From Chaetorhynchus papuensis (Eukaryota > Chordata > Aves > Passeriformes > Rhipiduridae), in contig VWYX01000739.1 of NCBI GenBank assembly GCA_013396525.1, forward strand, positions 62,001 through 126,000: 64,000 nucleotides of DNA. The letters run 5' to 3'. Shown here piece after piece: positions 24,449 to 39,100 of this stretch (the first letter of the stretch is position 1; each line of letters opens with the position of its first letter). The notes beneath the pieces were generated by a model that saw only the letters and a list, made by a program, of their open reading frames with translations, was not told where the DNA came from and made no database searches. Position numbers and translations under genes: made by a program.

Positions 24449-27400
24449 ATGTGGAGACACGTTAAGCACTGAGGTGAAGAGGCTTGAAAAAATGAGCTTC
24501 TGGATTTAATGCTGGATCATGTCCACTGGAATGATCATGGTTTGCTTGAGAACAGCCAAGCATGTCTCTTTTCCATTTAGCATCCCTGTCTGCCCTTACA
24601 TGTGCCTCTGTGAGGATTTCCATGAAGTGGAGAGGTCCAGAAGGCTGGAAGCAAGGAATCGCAAAGAGCCACATTGCAAATTGCTCGGAGCAAAGGTCAG
24701 AAGGACAGACATCACCAGTGCTACAGGAAAGGCCACTGCAGGCAAGTTAAATCCTTTCCACAATGTCAGCTTGGCTGTAAAATGCAGACATATTGAGTAG
24801 GGCCACCTGGGAAGCAAAAGTCAAATTTGGGAAAGTAAGTCACTTTTCAATGATTTAGGTTAATAGGTTGCAGAGCCAGAAAACACCACTGTGCTCACTG
24901 AATGAATCTGTTGCATAATCTGTTGCACAAAAATTGCTTTTAAATATATTTCTCCTTGTGTAAGAAAGGTATTTCAGAAAAACCATCAAGTCCCAATTTC
25001 CAAAATGTTTGTAATCGAAAATTCTACCACACCTCAAAAGTCTGCACTGAGATCAAGTTTAAATCCTTTGAACTTTTCCAAGAAAAACAATGATAGATAA
25101 GCAATCACTTTCAATATCGAATAGTTTGACAGGCAAATATCTTTCACATGGACTATGGATATGATGGATTCAAAATTGTTCAGTAAACTGGGAAAAAACA
25201 GAAGTCTTTGTGCTTACATTTTTTGTCAGAACTGTAAGGTGTATATATAAATCTTTCCTGTAAATTACTACTTTGAAAATGAGCAACAGCCTTGATTAAT
25301 TCACTTTCTAAATATTGCAGGCATCCAGAAATTTCCATGGATGCAAGGATGAATACCAAATATTAGATATGTATGGTAAAAGAATTAATCTGTTAAAAGA
25401 TAATATGGTCTGGTAATTAGCCATTCACCAATCTTCATTGCTAAGGGAGATATTCTTTTCCTTCTCTGATTAATGGGATATATAAATATTTAAATATATC
25501 CTTTTTTAGCAAGAATTGTACCTAATCTGCTAAGATAATGTCATTCCATGTGAATTAAATATGTAGATCCTCTTCTGAAATATTTCATAATATTTCAGAC
25601 TTCTCTGCTTTTTTCTGGATTTCAATACATAAAATATTCTATATTGTATAGTCTTAGTATATCACAGGTCTTAGACAGTGTGTGAAAATTCATTGTATTT
25701 TTTAAAAAGGCTGGTATTTGGTGATTGCTTTCTTGCTGCACCTTACCACCATATAATTATTCAATTGCTCAGATGGCAGGGCTCCTCCAGTTCTCTAATG
25801 ACAACTTTATTTCACTTGAATAGCAAACATCACCAAATCTCAGCCAGAACAGCCTCCTTACCAAAATGTCAGTCACAGGTTTAACACTTCACACCCGGCA
25901 CGTGAGGAGCGTTGATCCCAATACTCTGCACCGCACTTGGCACACACTGTTCAGACCCTCTCAGGAAAACAAGGAGAACCCTATTTTACTAGGTTACTAG
26001 AATATTATTTTGCAAGGAGATATTTTGGATGTTCAGAGGCTTCAATCATGCTAGAACATATGCCAGTGACTTGTGACCCCACAGCACTTGGTGGCAGGAA
26101 AAGGTCACCAGCAAAGCTCATCACGGGAAAAGCCGCTCTGCATCAAGTACTGACCAGCTGGAATATCCCTTTTTAAATTGTTAGCACACAATAACAAATC
26201 ATCTGGCTATGTTTTTGTTTTAATTGGTGTTTTCTAGGTAACCTCAAGCTCCCTTCTTAATTCATAGAGGGTATAAATTTTGATATTTATTTGATACCGT
26301 CACTGTGCAGTGAGGTGCATCCTGAAAGAAGTGGAATATTGCGCTGCCTATAAAGGGTTTTTTTTCTCCGCTGCATCAGGTTGGAAAGCATAAACTTGGA
26401 GAAGACAGCTCAGAAAAATGCATGCATTTTGTTGTGTATATAAGGAGCTTTCTACATATCATGCTTTCTTTGAATAAAAATTTTGAGTAAAAATCCTTCA
26501 CTTTAAAAAAATCACTTTTAAAACGGACTGAAGTCTGTATGGAAATTTGAAATTAGCTATTGCTTTTTCATCAAATCATGGTGTTTATGAAGTTATGGCT
26601 AAGTTCATCAGTTGACTCTAAACCATTTGCCAGTCACATTATAGCATAAATTTTTGTTTCAAATAGGTAGAACAGCCTATAGTTATCATGCTGATTCCAT
26701 AAATATAGCCAAAGGGAATATTTTTTTTCAAAACAAAGGCTGTTTTTGACATTAGATTGTTCCTCTTAGCAGTATATTTAGCTGAAATGACATGATTTGG
26801 CACTGTCAATGCTTTTGACTCATGATGTAGGATGAAGCATTTTGAAAATAGACTCCTCCGTCTAATATATTTAGGAAAAAATCAAACATTATCTGAAACT
26901 CATTTTTAACTGCTAAAAACAGCACTAACGCTTAGAGAAATCAGGCACTGTTAAACTGTACTTGCTGGTAACAAACTGCTGAACTTCACGTAGTGTATGA
27001 AGGACAAATAAAGTAGATCTGGAACACTTTTTCTTTTTAACATGGCTTCTTGTGATCCACACAAACCCATGAACTGCATATTTCTTTTGGCTAAAGTCAC
27101 AATTTCTGATACAGCTGTGCACTTACTAGCGTCAGCATAAAAATGGGGGCAAGAATAAATAGACCTTGGTGAAACAGAGGATGAGATCTCCTTTGCTACT
27201 GAATTCATGCAGAAGTGAAGTTGTCCAGGTTTCTATCTTGTCAGCGTAAAAAAATAATCTACAGGGAAATAAAGCAACAGTCACAAAGCAAACTATGTAT
27301 GTTCCCACCAAATTTTTTTGATTTCCATTTTTCTAGGCCTTTCTATCAGTCTGCTTTAAAATACAAGATCTTTATCCCAGGCCCACAGAAGCAATTTGCT

Positions 27401-27890
27401 ACCATTTGAAGTGATGAAATTAAGATACAATTTTCGAAAATACGAAGCCAAGAATAAATAAGGAACAAATTTAGATACAAGAGGTGAAAATATTTTTAAA
27501 GGCAGCATTTTCTGAACTGAATCAGAAAACATTTTGCAGGCAGTAGACCAACCTTTTTGAATCACCACCTCTGATGGCTCATCTGCCTTTAGGAAAAAGA
27601 CCTCTATGCTTTATGAAAAAACAAAACATTTCATAGCATAATAAATTTTTATGACTAGTATAACAGAAAATTTTGACATTTTGAACACTTGAGAATATTA
27701 ATCTCTGTGGACTACAAATTACTACCTTTGATAATTTCATAGTGTTTTTCTTAAAAATGTTACTGTACCTTGCCTGGCTTGTCAGGGAATGTGAAGCAGA
27801 GCTCAGCCTGTTCATCCATTGGACTCACGTGCACGCAAAGTAATATAATTGTGACCCCTCTTTAATCTTTCCTCAGATATCTATAAAAAA

Positions 27891-28190
27891 GTGAGTGTGG
27901 TGTTTCAGCCAAAGGCCCCAGAGAACACCTTTGCACCGGCAGACATTCATAGGTTCTCGTCTAAATTCTTGAAAATGCAAAGTGGCATGAAGACACAAGT
28001 GTTCATCTGCATCATATGGTCTTTACTTTCATTGGTAATCTCCCTAGAACTGAAGGTTGAGTCAAAGTGCTCTATTCTGGTTTGCAAAATTAGTTTATCA
28101 CTGCTTAAGTGCCAGATTTCCGGAGCAACAAAATGTCTGTACAGCAGACACTTCAGCATAACTGACAAAAATTACTGATATATTACTCAT
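27891..28190. promoter_or_regulatory. Candidate conserved noncoding element 4
   Basis: A repeat-free block of balanced composition that is open on both strands (95 codons plus, 73 codons minus) without protein-like features. It is proposed only from its unusual complexity relative to the AT-rich surroundings. Confidence 0.12.
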
Positions 28191-31100
28191 GTGTAAATAT
28201 TTGCACAATATTCAAATATACCATGCATGTGTAGTTCCAAATATCTGGCCCTGAAACTATCCATATTTCAAGGAAACGTCTCCCAAATGTTCTAATGTAA
28301 TTTCCAGGCAATATAAATGCTCGTTATATTGGGCAGCTTTCCCAACCCTGGAGAAGAAAGAAGTGTTTCTTCAGTGAGCCTTCATGACTCCTTAATGCTG
28401 ATTCCTTTTGCTTCTGGAGTACAGAACTCCCCTTTCTGCTCATCATAGTCTTTCTTCTGTCCAGTACAGATGTTAAGGGGAAGCAGTTCAAAGAGGAGAT
28501 ATGTATTTCAAAAGTGACAGCATTTGCTTTTAACATATAGACTGAATTAGATATATTTGTCTTTCCATGATTTCAGAAGCTTCTGCCTCCTTTAAGATGT
28601 AATAAGATATGATCTGTACTGCTTTGTCTTTTCTTAGGACAGCTGTGTGAAAATACCTGAAATGAGAAGGGAAGGTGGAAGGGAGAAGGGAAAGATGAAT
28701 AGGAGTGAAGGATTTGGGCCAAAAATCCATGGTTGAGTTCATATGGCTCAAATGCTAGTTGCAGATATGCAGCTTTTCTTTGTCAGAGATATTCTGTGAT
28801 AGAAAAACCTCTTCAGCTTTACCAGAATAGAGCAATTTAATAGAATAAGTGGATGTTAACAAGATATCATGAATAATTTTTTTATCTTATTTTTTCTTAC
28901 GTCTTGTCAGCTGCTGGGTTTAACACAGATACTTGGGGTAACACAGCAAAGTCTACTTTGCAGTAAAAACTGTAAAGTGTCCAAAGACCCATATAAACAC
29001 AATTTACTGCTATTGTTATTGTTTGAACTGAAGTAGTGTCTAATGCTGCTGTATTTATAGTGTCCTTGTTTTATTTTTTGCTGCACAAATATTGTGTGTG
29101 TGATTTATATTCTATGTAATGATCACAGATGGCTATAGAAATAAAGATATAATAAGCACAGAAAGAAAAGCAAATACAAGGTCAAAAATGTTATCAAATA
29201 TGCTTTCTGACAGTAAAATAAGGTTGTTCTTTTTGTTAGTGTTTCTTCCTTTGTCATACCAGAGTAAGCAAACAGTTGTTCTGATTTGGTAATTGGACTT
29301 TCTTCGGTAATGCAGCTGGTGGGAGAAAGAAAACTACAATCCACTGTGGAGTCAAAAGAATAGAGAAGGGGAACTGAGGCTTAATGAAGAGTCTTGTAAA
29401 GGAAACCAGATTGTTATATTAACAGTTTAATTAATGTAAAAGTTCAAAAGTTTTCCTCAGCAAAGCAGAAAAAACAATTTAAAAAGATGAAACTACATAT
29501 TTTTTAAATTTATCTTTAATTAGGCTTGCCACTGATGTTTTCCTTTTTGTCCTAGATCTGTGTGAGAATTAACAAAATATGCTAGAAAACCTTAATCAAA
29601 AAGTAGTATCAGAGATGCTGTTTACTACTGAAAATTCCAGACACAGCTCTACCTTTTTTATGTTCATGCTCCAGAAAAGCATAAACAGACCTAGTAGATA
29701 ACTAGCAATATTAATCTGAATTAGTTTGTCTAAGCTTCATTTTCAGGATCCTTAGTATTATTTAAATTTTTGGAAGACATTTTCTCTTTGTGGGAAACCA
29801 GCATTGTTTATGTGAAATAGCCTCACTAACAGCGAAAACAAGAGATTCTGAAGTTTTTAAACTAGCTTCACATGCCTGTTTTATTAGGCTTTAGGATGGT
29901 TTTTAAAATTATGTTAATATGGCAGAATGAACTCCCTTTGACTTGGTGTGGTGCTTGCTCTAAAGATTTCCAACTTCAAAAGTTTTATTCTCCATTATGT
30001 ATTATGTACATTCTCTGTATGTAAAGCAGCATTGCTTTATAACCTACAGGTAATGTACACAGTTAATAGATAAAAATCTATTGTATCAATACAATAGAGA
30101 TGATAGAATGTCTATGGTCTGCTTTTACTGATCCTCGCTATCATTCAGGTCCAAGTTTGCACTTTCCAAACCTGAGCTGATACCCAAAGAGAACAGATTG
30201 ACCCATAGACTCTACCCCGCGGTGTTTTGGGCCAGGGCGCTCTTCAGCGTGTGCTCTTTCTGCCCCATGCACCATCTGAACAGGTGTTCCACTGAAGTTT
30301 GAATGATGGCCAGCTAGCTCAAAAACAACTAGGTGGTAGAGGTGAAAGGAATCAAGGGACAGAAGGCAGAAATATGGATAGAAGAAAATGAGAAACAGAA
30401 AGGAAAAAAATTGCACTGGCGTAGGTATGGGTGAATATGTATGGGCAAAGCTTAGGAAGAGACAAGTTACAAAATATTGCAAGCAGAAAAGAAAGACACA
30501 GAAAGTGGGGAAATACGGTAAAAAATAAATAAATACAAAAAAATTGAATGAAAGAAAAAAAGGCAGAAAAAGCATAAAAAATGAAAAAAGAATAGGACTT
30601 TAACTGTTATATAAAGGTAGAAAAAGGATAATTGAATCATCTCTTTATTACAGTCTATAATGGGGAGAGATTCTTTGAGATTGAAGTGTAACCATTACTT
30701 ACGTGGATATGCATCATAACTGTGATTTTAATAAACTTAATCCATATAATCCCAATTTAAACCAATACAGGATTCAGATGTATATTTCACTTAAGTAATT
30801 CAACATAAAATCACACTCTTCATATAAAACATTACCTCTGTCTTTATACATATAAGAAAAACTGTACATTGAAAAAAAATCTGCAAAGATGAAGCTATTG
30901 AGGTAACTGGAGCAAAAGACTGAACAGGGATAAAATAATAACAAATGTGAACAAGAAATTGAGAACTATTTTAAGTAAAACATATTGCAGTCATGTTTAT
31001 CCAAGCAGCTCCAGACATTTAGATCTAAATTGGCAGGTTTTTTTGAAATGGATGTACACTCTTTACATGCTCAATAAACAGAAAGTAAATAAATACAGTG

Positions 31101-33115
31101 GTTTTAAGTAATTTACAGAAAAAGGTACAGACTGAAGTTGATAATCAATGTTTAAGTCTAGAGAAAAGAGAAGTTAAGCTAACTTTACTCTTTTTAAGAC
31201 ACAAGACTTGGTCTAAATTATAGTTAGTTTCAGATTACCCTTGAAACATTTATGAATTGTATTATAAAACTCTGGGTGCATATAACTATGTGGCTGGATC
31301 TTAGGTTTAGTGGAACAATACAGTTCTGATTGGAAGGAAATACATTTCCTCTTCTAAAAGATTTTATGTCATTTTTGGTCCAAAATATAAAATAGTATTC
31401 AACCAGCTTTCACCAAATGAAGAAAACACAGGAAAGTATTGAACTCTGCCAGGAATTCATAGTGTCTGGATCTCACCTCTCATGTAACAAGAGAATACTT
31501 ACCTTAGGGAAGCTAATTTTCCCTTGTAAAATTGGACTATAATTGTGAAAGCCAAAAATGTAAAATAAGTGAGACAGTTCCCACTAACAGAAAGAAATAT
31601 AGGAAATCACATTGCCAGGATCAGTCAGACATGGAGGCAACAGGATTTTTACCACACCTCATTTTTATAGCTAGCAACTTAACTAAAATAGTACCATTAT
31701 TCAGTGATCCTAAGTAGTAGGGCTTTTTAAAATATATTCTGCTCGGATGGACATCTTGATAATGTGTCAGATTCTGTGATATAGTTGCACAGGAGGTACA
31801 CCAGGTGACTTGCCTTAAATATACCACCCATAAAAAACTAAATTCCTTGTGTTCTCTTTGAGCAGAGGACTCATTCTGTTATTATTAAATAGCCTTCCAT
31901 AGCTTTCTCCAGCTCACAGGAGAGTTTGTACAGTTTCTTGGGTTTTTCCTTATAAGGCCATGAAACAGAGGGGTTCAACAGATAGGCTGGTGATTTATGG
32001 TATCCTTTATAAAAAACTCAAACCCCTTAGAGTGAAATGGATAGGGTTTTACTGAAAGACTTTTAAGAATGGGGTTGGGTATTACATTACCATTATATAT
32101 TGGGATTCCTAAATAATAAAAAACCCCATAATTGTATTCTTTCTAATTAGGTTCACCATAAAAATAGAGCCTGCTTGATATTTTTTTTGGTTTTAATGTA
32201 ACTTGTTCCCTTGCTCCAGGATACTTTCACCCTTCACCAAATATCTTATGAAAGGCACTGGTGTATAGAATAATTAAAATGTGGTACTGAAAGATCCGAA
32301 GTGACTGAAACTGGACAGAATATTAGTGCATATATATGCACACCTAGTTCAAGAAGTATTTGTAAAGCAACTTTTCTTTTAAGCAGCAACCAGACTGTAT
32401 GATCCCAAGGACATTACAACTTGCTATTTGCCCCAGGAAAGCTAAAATTTCAGCTCTCTAAATATTAATTTTTTGATAAAGACAGAATCCTTAAGAGGAC
32501 TTGAGTTTGGGGAAGACAGAAGTACAGCAGTAAATTCAAGTTCCTCTCTCAAGAGAAATCATATGACTTACAATTGAAGTCACTAATAAATAAAAAATTT
32601 TGTCTGCTTTTCAAAAGATGACTAGCAGTCTCATTATTGTTCCAAACTAGCATTTAAATACACATCACATATTCTTCTTCTGTGACAGGCATAATTTAAA
32701 ACAAATCACAGAACACTTCTTGTAAGGTATTACTTTATGCTCTTAAAGCAGAAATCTGATTAATTAACTCTCAACTTAGGAGAAAATTGCAAGAACCTGT
32801 AAAAATCTAAGCCTCATGACTGCTATTTACACAGATCCCAGAATTAAAAGTAACTGCCTTTCCATTTGATTACTTTGTCTATTAGTTTGTTAGACTTTCT
32901 GCACATTTCTAAAATATCAATATCACAGCTAGACAACATATCTTGGAAGCCATGACAGCCAGATTTGACAGTCAGTTCATCCATTCTGCTTTCCCTTATC
33001 ATTAATCTCGTCCTGAGACTACCTTGGAAAAGTAGACCAGTATTTCTAGTGACTTTGTTGCTGACTCTGGTATACAGGTTTTATTAATTTGAGTAAATAT
33101 GAGGAAAAAGTATAA
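28191..33115. other. Noncoding stretch up to the assembly gap
   Basis: Mostly AT-rich single-copy DNA. The segment 30170-30290 is a small GC-rich patch including CCGCGG at 30218-30223. The segment 30340-30600 is strongly purine-rich on the plus strand, which creates a Phe/Leu-rich 144-codon minus frame that is not a gene. A 22-nt inverted repeat at 30077-30098 is listed separately. No transposon is recognised. Confidence 0.6.
30077..30098. repeat. Inverted repeat with 10-base arms and 2-base spacer
   Basis: TCTATTGTAT at 30077-30086 and ATACAATAGA at 30089-30098 are exact reverse complements separated by CA. In RNA or single-stranded DNA this would form a hairpin with a very tight loop. It is AT-rich, so chance is possible. 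Confidence 0.6.
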
Positions 33116-33125
33116 NNNNNNNNNN
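33116..33125. other. Assembly gap (10 N)
   Basis: Ten undetermined bases. The flanks are AT-rich with no simple repeat that would explain the break, so the true gap size is unknown. Confidence 0.99.
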
Positions 33126-36100
33126 ATTATTAACAATTAAATTTAATGATTAATTTTTTTGAATGACAATATTTTGTGTAATTGAAAACTTTCTGTTACA
33201 ATATTCTAGCTACTTTTTGAGGTTTATATTATGGTATTTGGTTTAAAGATGGAAAATATTCAAATAATGGAGCTTGGGAGATCTTTTAAACCTTTTTTCT
33301 TATTATATAATATGTTAAATGTAAGTTTGATCACTAGCGAGATTCCATTATTATGCTTTTTTTTCAAACTTGCTTAAGATCAAAGGATTAGCTTGTACTA
33401 GATGTTCTGTCAATAAAATATTCTCTGCTATGCACATGCATTTTAGAAATTTGGTTAAAATATGGAGTTAAATGCCACAAATTGGTGTCACAACTTCATA
33501 TCTTAGAATTTGCTTTGTAAATAGCCCGTCCAGAGAGCAGGTGATAGTCTAAAAAATAATAATTCAGATTTTCTTTACTTAAAAATTCACTTCATCTTCA
33601 CTGTATACATCAGAGAGTACTTAACCTTCCCTACAAATGTAAAGAAATTAAATAACTAAAAGATTTAAACTAACATGTCTAAGGCAAATAAGAGATTGAA
33701 ATGTTATTCTAAATCATATATTATAAATTCTTCCAAGTGTTCCTACAGAATGTTTCTGTCTTATTCAAGCCTGATGTCAGGATGCAAGGAAGCAACAAAA
33801 GGAACATGATTTGCAAAATTTTAATGGGAGAGGAATTATAAAAAACCCTCTTTTATATATTTAAGTGATGGTCAAGGAACATTCCTGATCAGGCCTTGTC
33901 TTCAACATTTTTTTTTCAGATTCATGTTATTTTGTTATTTTGTGGGGTTTCAACAAAGTATTCCTGAGAGTTGTGCTCCTGGAAATGAGAGTTTAACTGG
34001 ACTTCAGTTTTAAACTAGCTATATGCCTTTAGGCACAAAGTTTACTATTCTAATGATCTTTTTGAGGATCGAGGGCAAGTTAAACTTGTCATTCAGACAA
34101 AGCCCAGCAAGTGACCAAAATTAATTTTATGCCACTAAAAAGGTCAATATAAATACATTCATTCCAGTTCTTTTGTCAAATACCTTTCACAAATAATAGC
34201 ACTAAGCAGAGGGTCTATAAAAAATAAAATTATAAGGAGATGTTTTTTGCCACTAATGCAAACTGAAGACACCAGTTAAGTCCAGAAAACCACCACATGG
34301 TGCAAAACTATCCTTTTAAGCAGGAATGAGAAAGTATTTTGTATCAATCCATTTTACTCTAAAATCACAATATTTCTGTCCTCATGACAATATTTTCATT
34401 AAAATTTAGTCTTACATTTTCCTACATTGCACAGGGTAGAAGAGTTTTAACCTTGTCAGTTTTCTGGAATTTTGACTGGTTGTCTCTGCTACCTTTTGCT
34501 TCCACCACCCTGATAAAATTTTAAAAGGAATAAAATTGCCAGCCTACTAAAATACAGACAATCTCAAAGGTTAATGTAGTACATCAGGTGAATAATATAA
34601 CGTACTTAAAAAGTTTAATGTCTTATTTGCAGTGCAAGAATTGTAATAAGGACAGAGAATTTCAGAAAATAATTCAGTCCTCACGATAATGTTTATAATA
34701 AGAACAGAAAGCGTTACTGAAAAAAAAGTACTTTTGAAGTGCATGGTTGAAGTTGTAATCCAGAGCTTGAATTGTGAAAGAGCAGAAGATGGACATTATC
34801 AAATGAAAAGCAGATGTAAGAGAAACCAAGACCAAGAACTCAGTGCTTTGATAAATATTCATTATAAGGTATGAAACATTCTAAGAGCTTGGCTTATGGG
34901 GCTAATCTGTGATTTTAAAGAACCTTATAATTTAGGTGCTTGTTTTAATAGCTAATCATTAACGAAATCTCTGTATCTAAGCCTAAAGAACCAGATACCT
35001 ACAATTTTCAAGCAGAAAAGCAGAATAAATAGTATAGTTTTCTGTCATTGTTTCTAAATTTGAGTATATGCAGGTGCTGTTCTGAAACATATATATTAAA
35101 AAAACTGTAAAAATCTCATTATTTAAGTAATGGACAGAGCATTAGAATTGCTTTAAAAGGCACTTTTATGCTTGGTCAAAGTATTCAGTAGTGGTCCTAT
35201 CTTAAAACAGTCATTGTTTTCTCTGACCTGAAGGTAGAATACTCTACCAAAACTTAACTATCTCCTCCTTTTTTTTTCAGCCTTATTTCCTAAGTAGCTA
35301 AGTCTAAAACTAGAAACTAGTAACAACAGTAAGAGAAGAAGGTTGAATCTTGCCCAACTCATTAATTGAACTGAAATTTCTGTAAAAGGGAGCAGTTTTC
35401 CTGTACCTGAATTCAGTGGAAAACCACAGCGCATATGAAAATCTTAGTCACTAGTTTGTTTCAGCTATTACAGAACTTCATCAAATAGTTCCATGGTAAC
35501 TTCCTATGATATTCTACTCCCCATGGAGAAATAAAGTGGTACTCTGTTCAAGGCTGAATATTCAATTTAGCTTGAGACTTATGAACATCATTATGTCAGT
35601 TTGACAGTGGGCTCTCAGCCTCTCGCATGAAGTGACTGACAGTGGGAACAATTTAGCTGTTACTTGGCCATAAAAGAAAAGAAAAAAAAAAAAGAAAAAG
35701 CCTATGTTACTGGGATATTTGTCTACATCTGCTTTAGTGAACAGTTCAGTTGATGGTGAGGTTGTGACTCAAAGACTCGAAGAGTACCTATTTCATCATA
35801 TCATCATATCATCCTTTTTTTTTTTTCACCCTCCACTGCAGATGAATCCTAGCTGTGTTCCATGGACTGAATGCCCATTTGCAAGCAGAGTGCATCAGCT
35901 TGACAGTACGAACACAGCTTCCAGCTTACATTAATAAAAAAAGAATACAGTTCATGCACTCCAAGACTACTCTAATACATTTATATTGTTCCAGTTCAAT
36001 CTTCAAAATAGAACCCATAGTAGAAATAACTGGCAAAATAGTCTTCATGGACATCATGGAAGCTATTTGAAATTAGGTTTCCATCTATCACTAAGACCAA

Positions 36101-39100
36101 TAGTGGCTGTAGTTGCTCTGTATAAATTTTAAAAAGATGAAAATTTTTAAAACTGAGGTGCTACCAAAAAAAAAGTAATTATTTTGATCTTTGCACAGCA
36201 ACATCTTAACAAATCAGGCTATGGGGATTTTGAAATTAATACAGTTCAATTAAAAATATATAGAATTATATAGAATAGATATAATTTTTTCTGATGAAGT
36301 TATATTGAGTATGAAAATAATTCTATAATAATTTTCCTATAAATATCTGTTAGTTAATGACTTTATTATTCAATTATTAAATAATGTAATACAAGCCAGC
36401 AAGCTTATCTAGCTTCTGCAGAAAAAAAATATTTGTCAGTGTTACCTGCCTCTTGCGTGTACATACTGAGGAAAGGATCAAAATAAATATTGAGATTCCA
36501 AGTTTCTTTCAAACTGTTAATCGGAGGGTTAAAGAATATTCTTAAATAAGAATAAAGAAAAATGATTGGTTTTTTACGGTTCTGGCCTTGAGTGGGAAAT
36601 GGATTGAATTATCAAAGTGGAAATAAGAAATCGGAACAAGTGTAATTTGCCTGTCTTACCACTCAAGTCCTCATGCAAAATCACTTTAGCTGCCTTGAGG
36701 CAAAAGAGAAGATACAAGCAATTAATTGTTCCAGCAATTCAAGGGAAGGCAGAATCTCCTGGTGTTAAGTAAAACTGAAGAAGCAAGTTCCTCTAAATTT
36801 ACAGTTCTAAGCAACTAGTTTAAATGTATAAACGAGGCTGAATATTACTCTTGTCATATGTAATTGACATAAACCTAATGGCATTATGAATTCTATCCTG
36901 CTTTCCAAGTTCCTGTAACTTTATATAATTACCTGCGTATCTTCTTGATACAATTTTGCCAAAAAGTCGAGTAGGTTTCTACAGTAATTTTGACCCACTT
37001 TGGAAAGTCAGCTTAAAAATTTCTTACTTCTTACCATGTCACTTTAGACAGAAAATTGCCTGACACATACTGAGGATGTCACTGGTACTTAATGACTCAT
37101 GATATGGAAAAGCTATGGCCATATAACATCAATAACTCCTATAGTGCATGTAAAATGCTGGTGTGATCCATTAATAACGGTAATTTTTTAATACCCTGTG
37201 GATCTGCGAGATGTTGAACAAAAGCAAAAAAACATGTGAATTTCTTCTTGAAACTGCAAATTATAATTCAAAACGCTGTGTTTGAAAATGGAAAAGTGCT
37301 GTAGTGCCTATATTTGACGTTTAAATTGAGGTATATACACAGGAAGAGTTAGATTTGTATTAAATGTTCTTTGCAGCATTGCTTCAGTGGTAGTTTGCAG
37401 TCACTGCAGCTGCCGACCTACACTTTGGTTTTAAAGTCAGCATTGGACACTGTCTGAAGGATATGACTTGGTAGCACACGTGCTCTGCTGCTTATTCTCT
37501 GAGTATCTGCTTAGTGTTCACTTCAAAAACCTGAGAGTAGAAGAGAGGGGTCTTTAAACTGTCCTAGGCCTGTCCTTTACACTGAACTAAGAATAGTGCC
37601 TACAGGTTCTGCTTGCCCCTGGTTACTGTTCACAGATGCTTTAAGGTTGTTGAAAGATCTTTTTATAAATAAGTGACTGAAAACAGTCAGAGAGACTAGA
37701 ATAAGGCTCTGGAGTGAAAAGAAACCCTTTCCCCAAGCCCTCTGTAGCTTAAGGGACTTACTAGGCAGCAGGCTGGCTTTTGCAAATTCATGAGGATCAG
37801 TTTTGCCTGTGAAGATTTTTGCCCCTCCCTTTGAACACAAGGTTGCAAGATGTATGAAAGTCACCCATTTTTGGATATAGTATGTGTGTGAATAGGGAAA
37901 TCTTCCAGTGAAGTTTTACAGGAAAATATATTTAGGAGCCTCAAAGATTCACCTGAAGGGCTTCAAATAGGAGCATGTTAGAGGAACCCACGATTACTCA
38001 GACTGACTAGTGCTCCTGAAGGTAATAAACCAACCAAACAAAAAAACTGGCAGAAAGCATGCAAGAATTTATGTGCCTACATAATTGTTTATCAGTCAGA
38101 ACTTCAGTTATTCATGGCAAAGGGAACACATTGAACCTAGAAGTGGTGTTACTGTGAGAAAAAATTTAAGTGCAGACAAGTTTACAACTCCCTGACCACT
38201 CCTCCACCCCTGAAGCCTCTTTTTTCAGTTTCTTCAAAATTTTTTATCTTCCACTGTTATTTTATGTTACTATTTCAGTTGGACACTATGCTTCAATTCC
38301 AAGGTGAAGTTTTATTTAGAACATAAAAGGAGGAAGAAATGGAGCTCAAATAGCAAAACGTACCTGCAGCAACCAACACGGTACACGTGCTTGCCATTGT
38401 CAGGTTCTCTTTCCTTTGAGCCCTAAATGAATAAATGGAGTTTGCAATTTTATATTGAATTTAACTAACCTCAATGATTTCTTTAAAATATGTATAAAGC
38501 CAGTTGGAGGCAATGAGAAAAAAAAAAAAAGAAACAACAAAAAAAAGAAACTCTTGCCACTCTGAAGCTTCCTGCAGTTTCACAAAATGAAACCCTTTTT
38601 TCGTTTCAAACAACATGTTATGTCTTCTTAACTCCAGGCAGGATATCTCATCTTAACACTGACATTTAACAGTGGAGCTTCTGCTGGTCTTTGAATGAAA
38701 AGGCAATGTAGAATGGAGACTTCCAGGCTTCTAAACTTTACATCAGGAGCATGCTTACAAAATTAGACTTTTAAATTTTTTTTTAATGGGAATAATTTAT
38801 TGATCTTATGATCAATTAAAATCAGTATTTTCTTATTGTCTTTTTGTCTTTTATGATTTTTTGAATCCAAATTTTATGTTGTAAAAGTAAGAAAATTATA
38901 CTGGGTTGCAGTATATGTATCTGCAGTGCAAAATCTTCCATTATGGCAAAACTGGACAGGTATTGGAGTGGAGAATGATACCATTCAACTGCAACATGCA
39001 CTGAGCCATTCTTTTACAGCATGTAGATTAATGACATAGTACTGGAGAAAGTACTTTTCATTCTGAACTAAAGAGTAGTAGCTGTAAAAAGTATTATCTT

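Larger units (their letters stand above)
20241..27890. other. Noncoding stretch with a G-quadruplex motif and a palindrome
   Basis: AT-rich single-copy DNA. All open frames (for example 21464-21940 minus, 22935-23201 minus, 23222-23545 plus, 24519-24817 on both strands) lack domain patterns, and several overlap frames on the other strand. The segments at 24370-24800 and 25870-26170 are somewhat richer in G and C, but no family is recognised. T- and A-runs occur near 23290 and 23900. The two structural motifs within it are listed separately. Confidence 0.6.

Noticed and set aside
30141..30575. 144-codon minus-strand frame
   Set aside because: It is almost wholly Phe, Leu, Tyr and Ser because the opposite strand is purine-rich, and it has no domain, start context or splice support.
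35254..35941. Good splice acceptors near 35280 and 35841 followed by AATAAA near 35932
   Set aside because: The implied terminal exon is only about 90 bases, and no upstream exon or donor could be paired. Polypyrimidine-AG sequences are common here.
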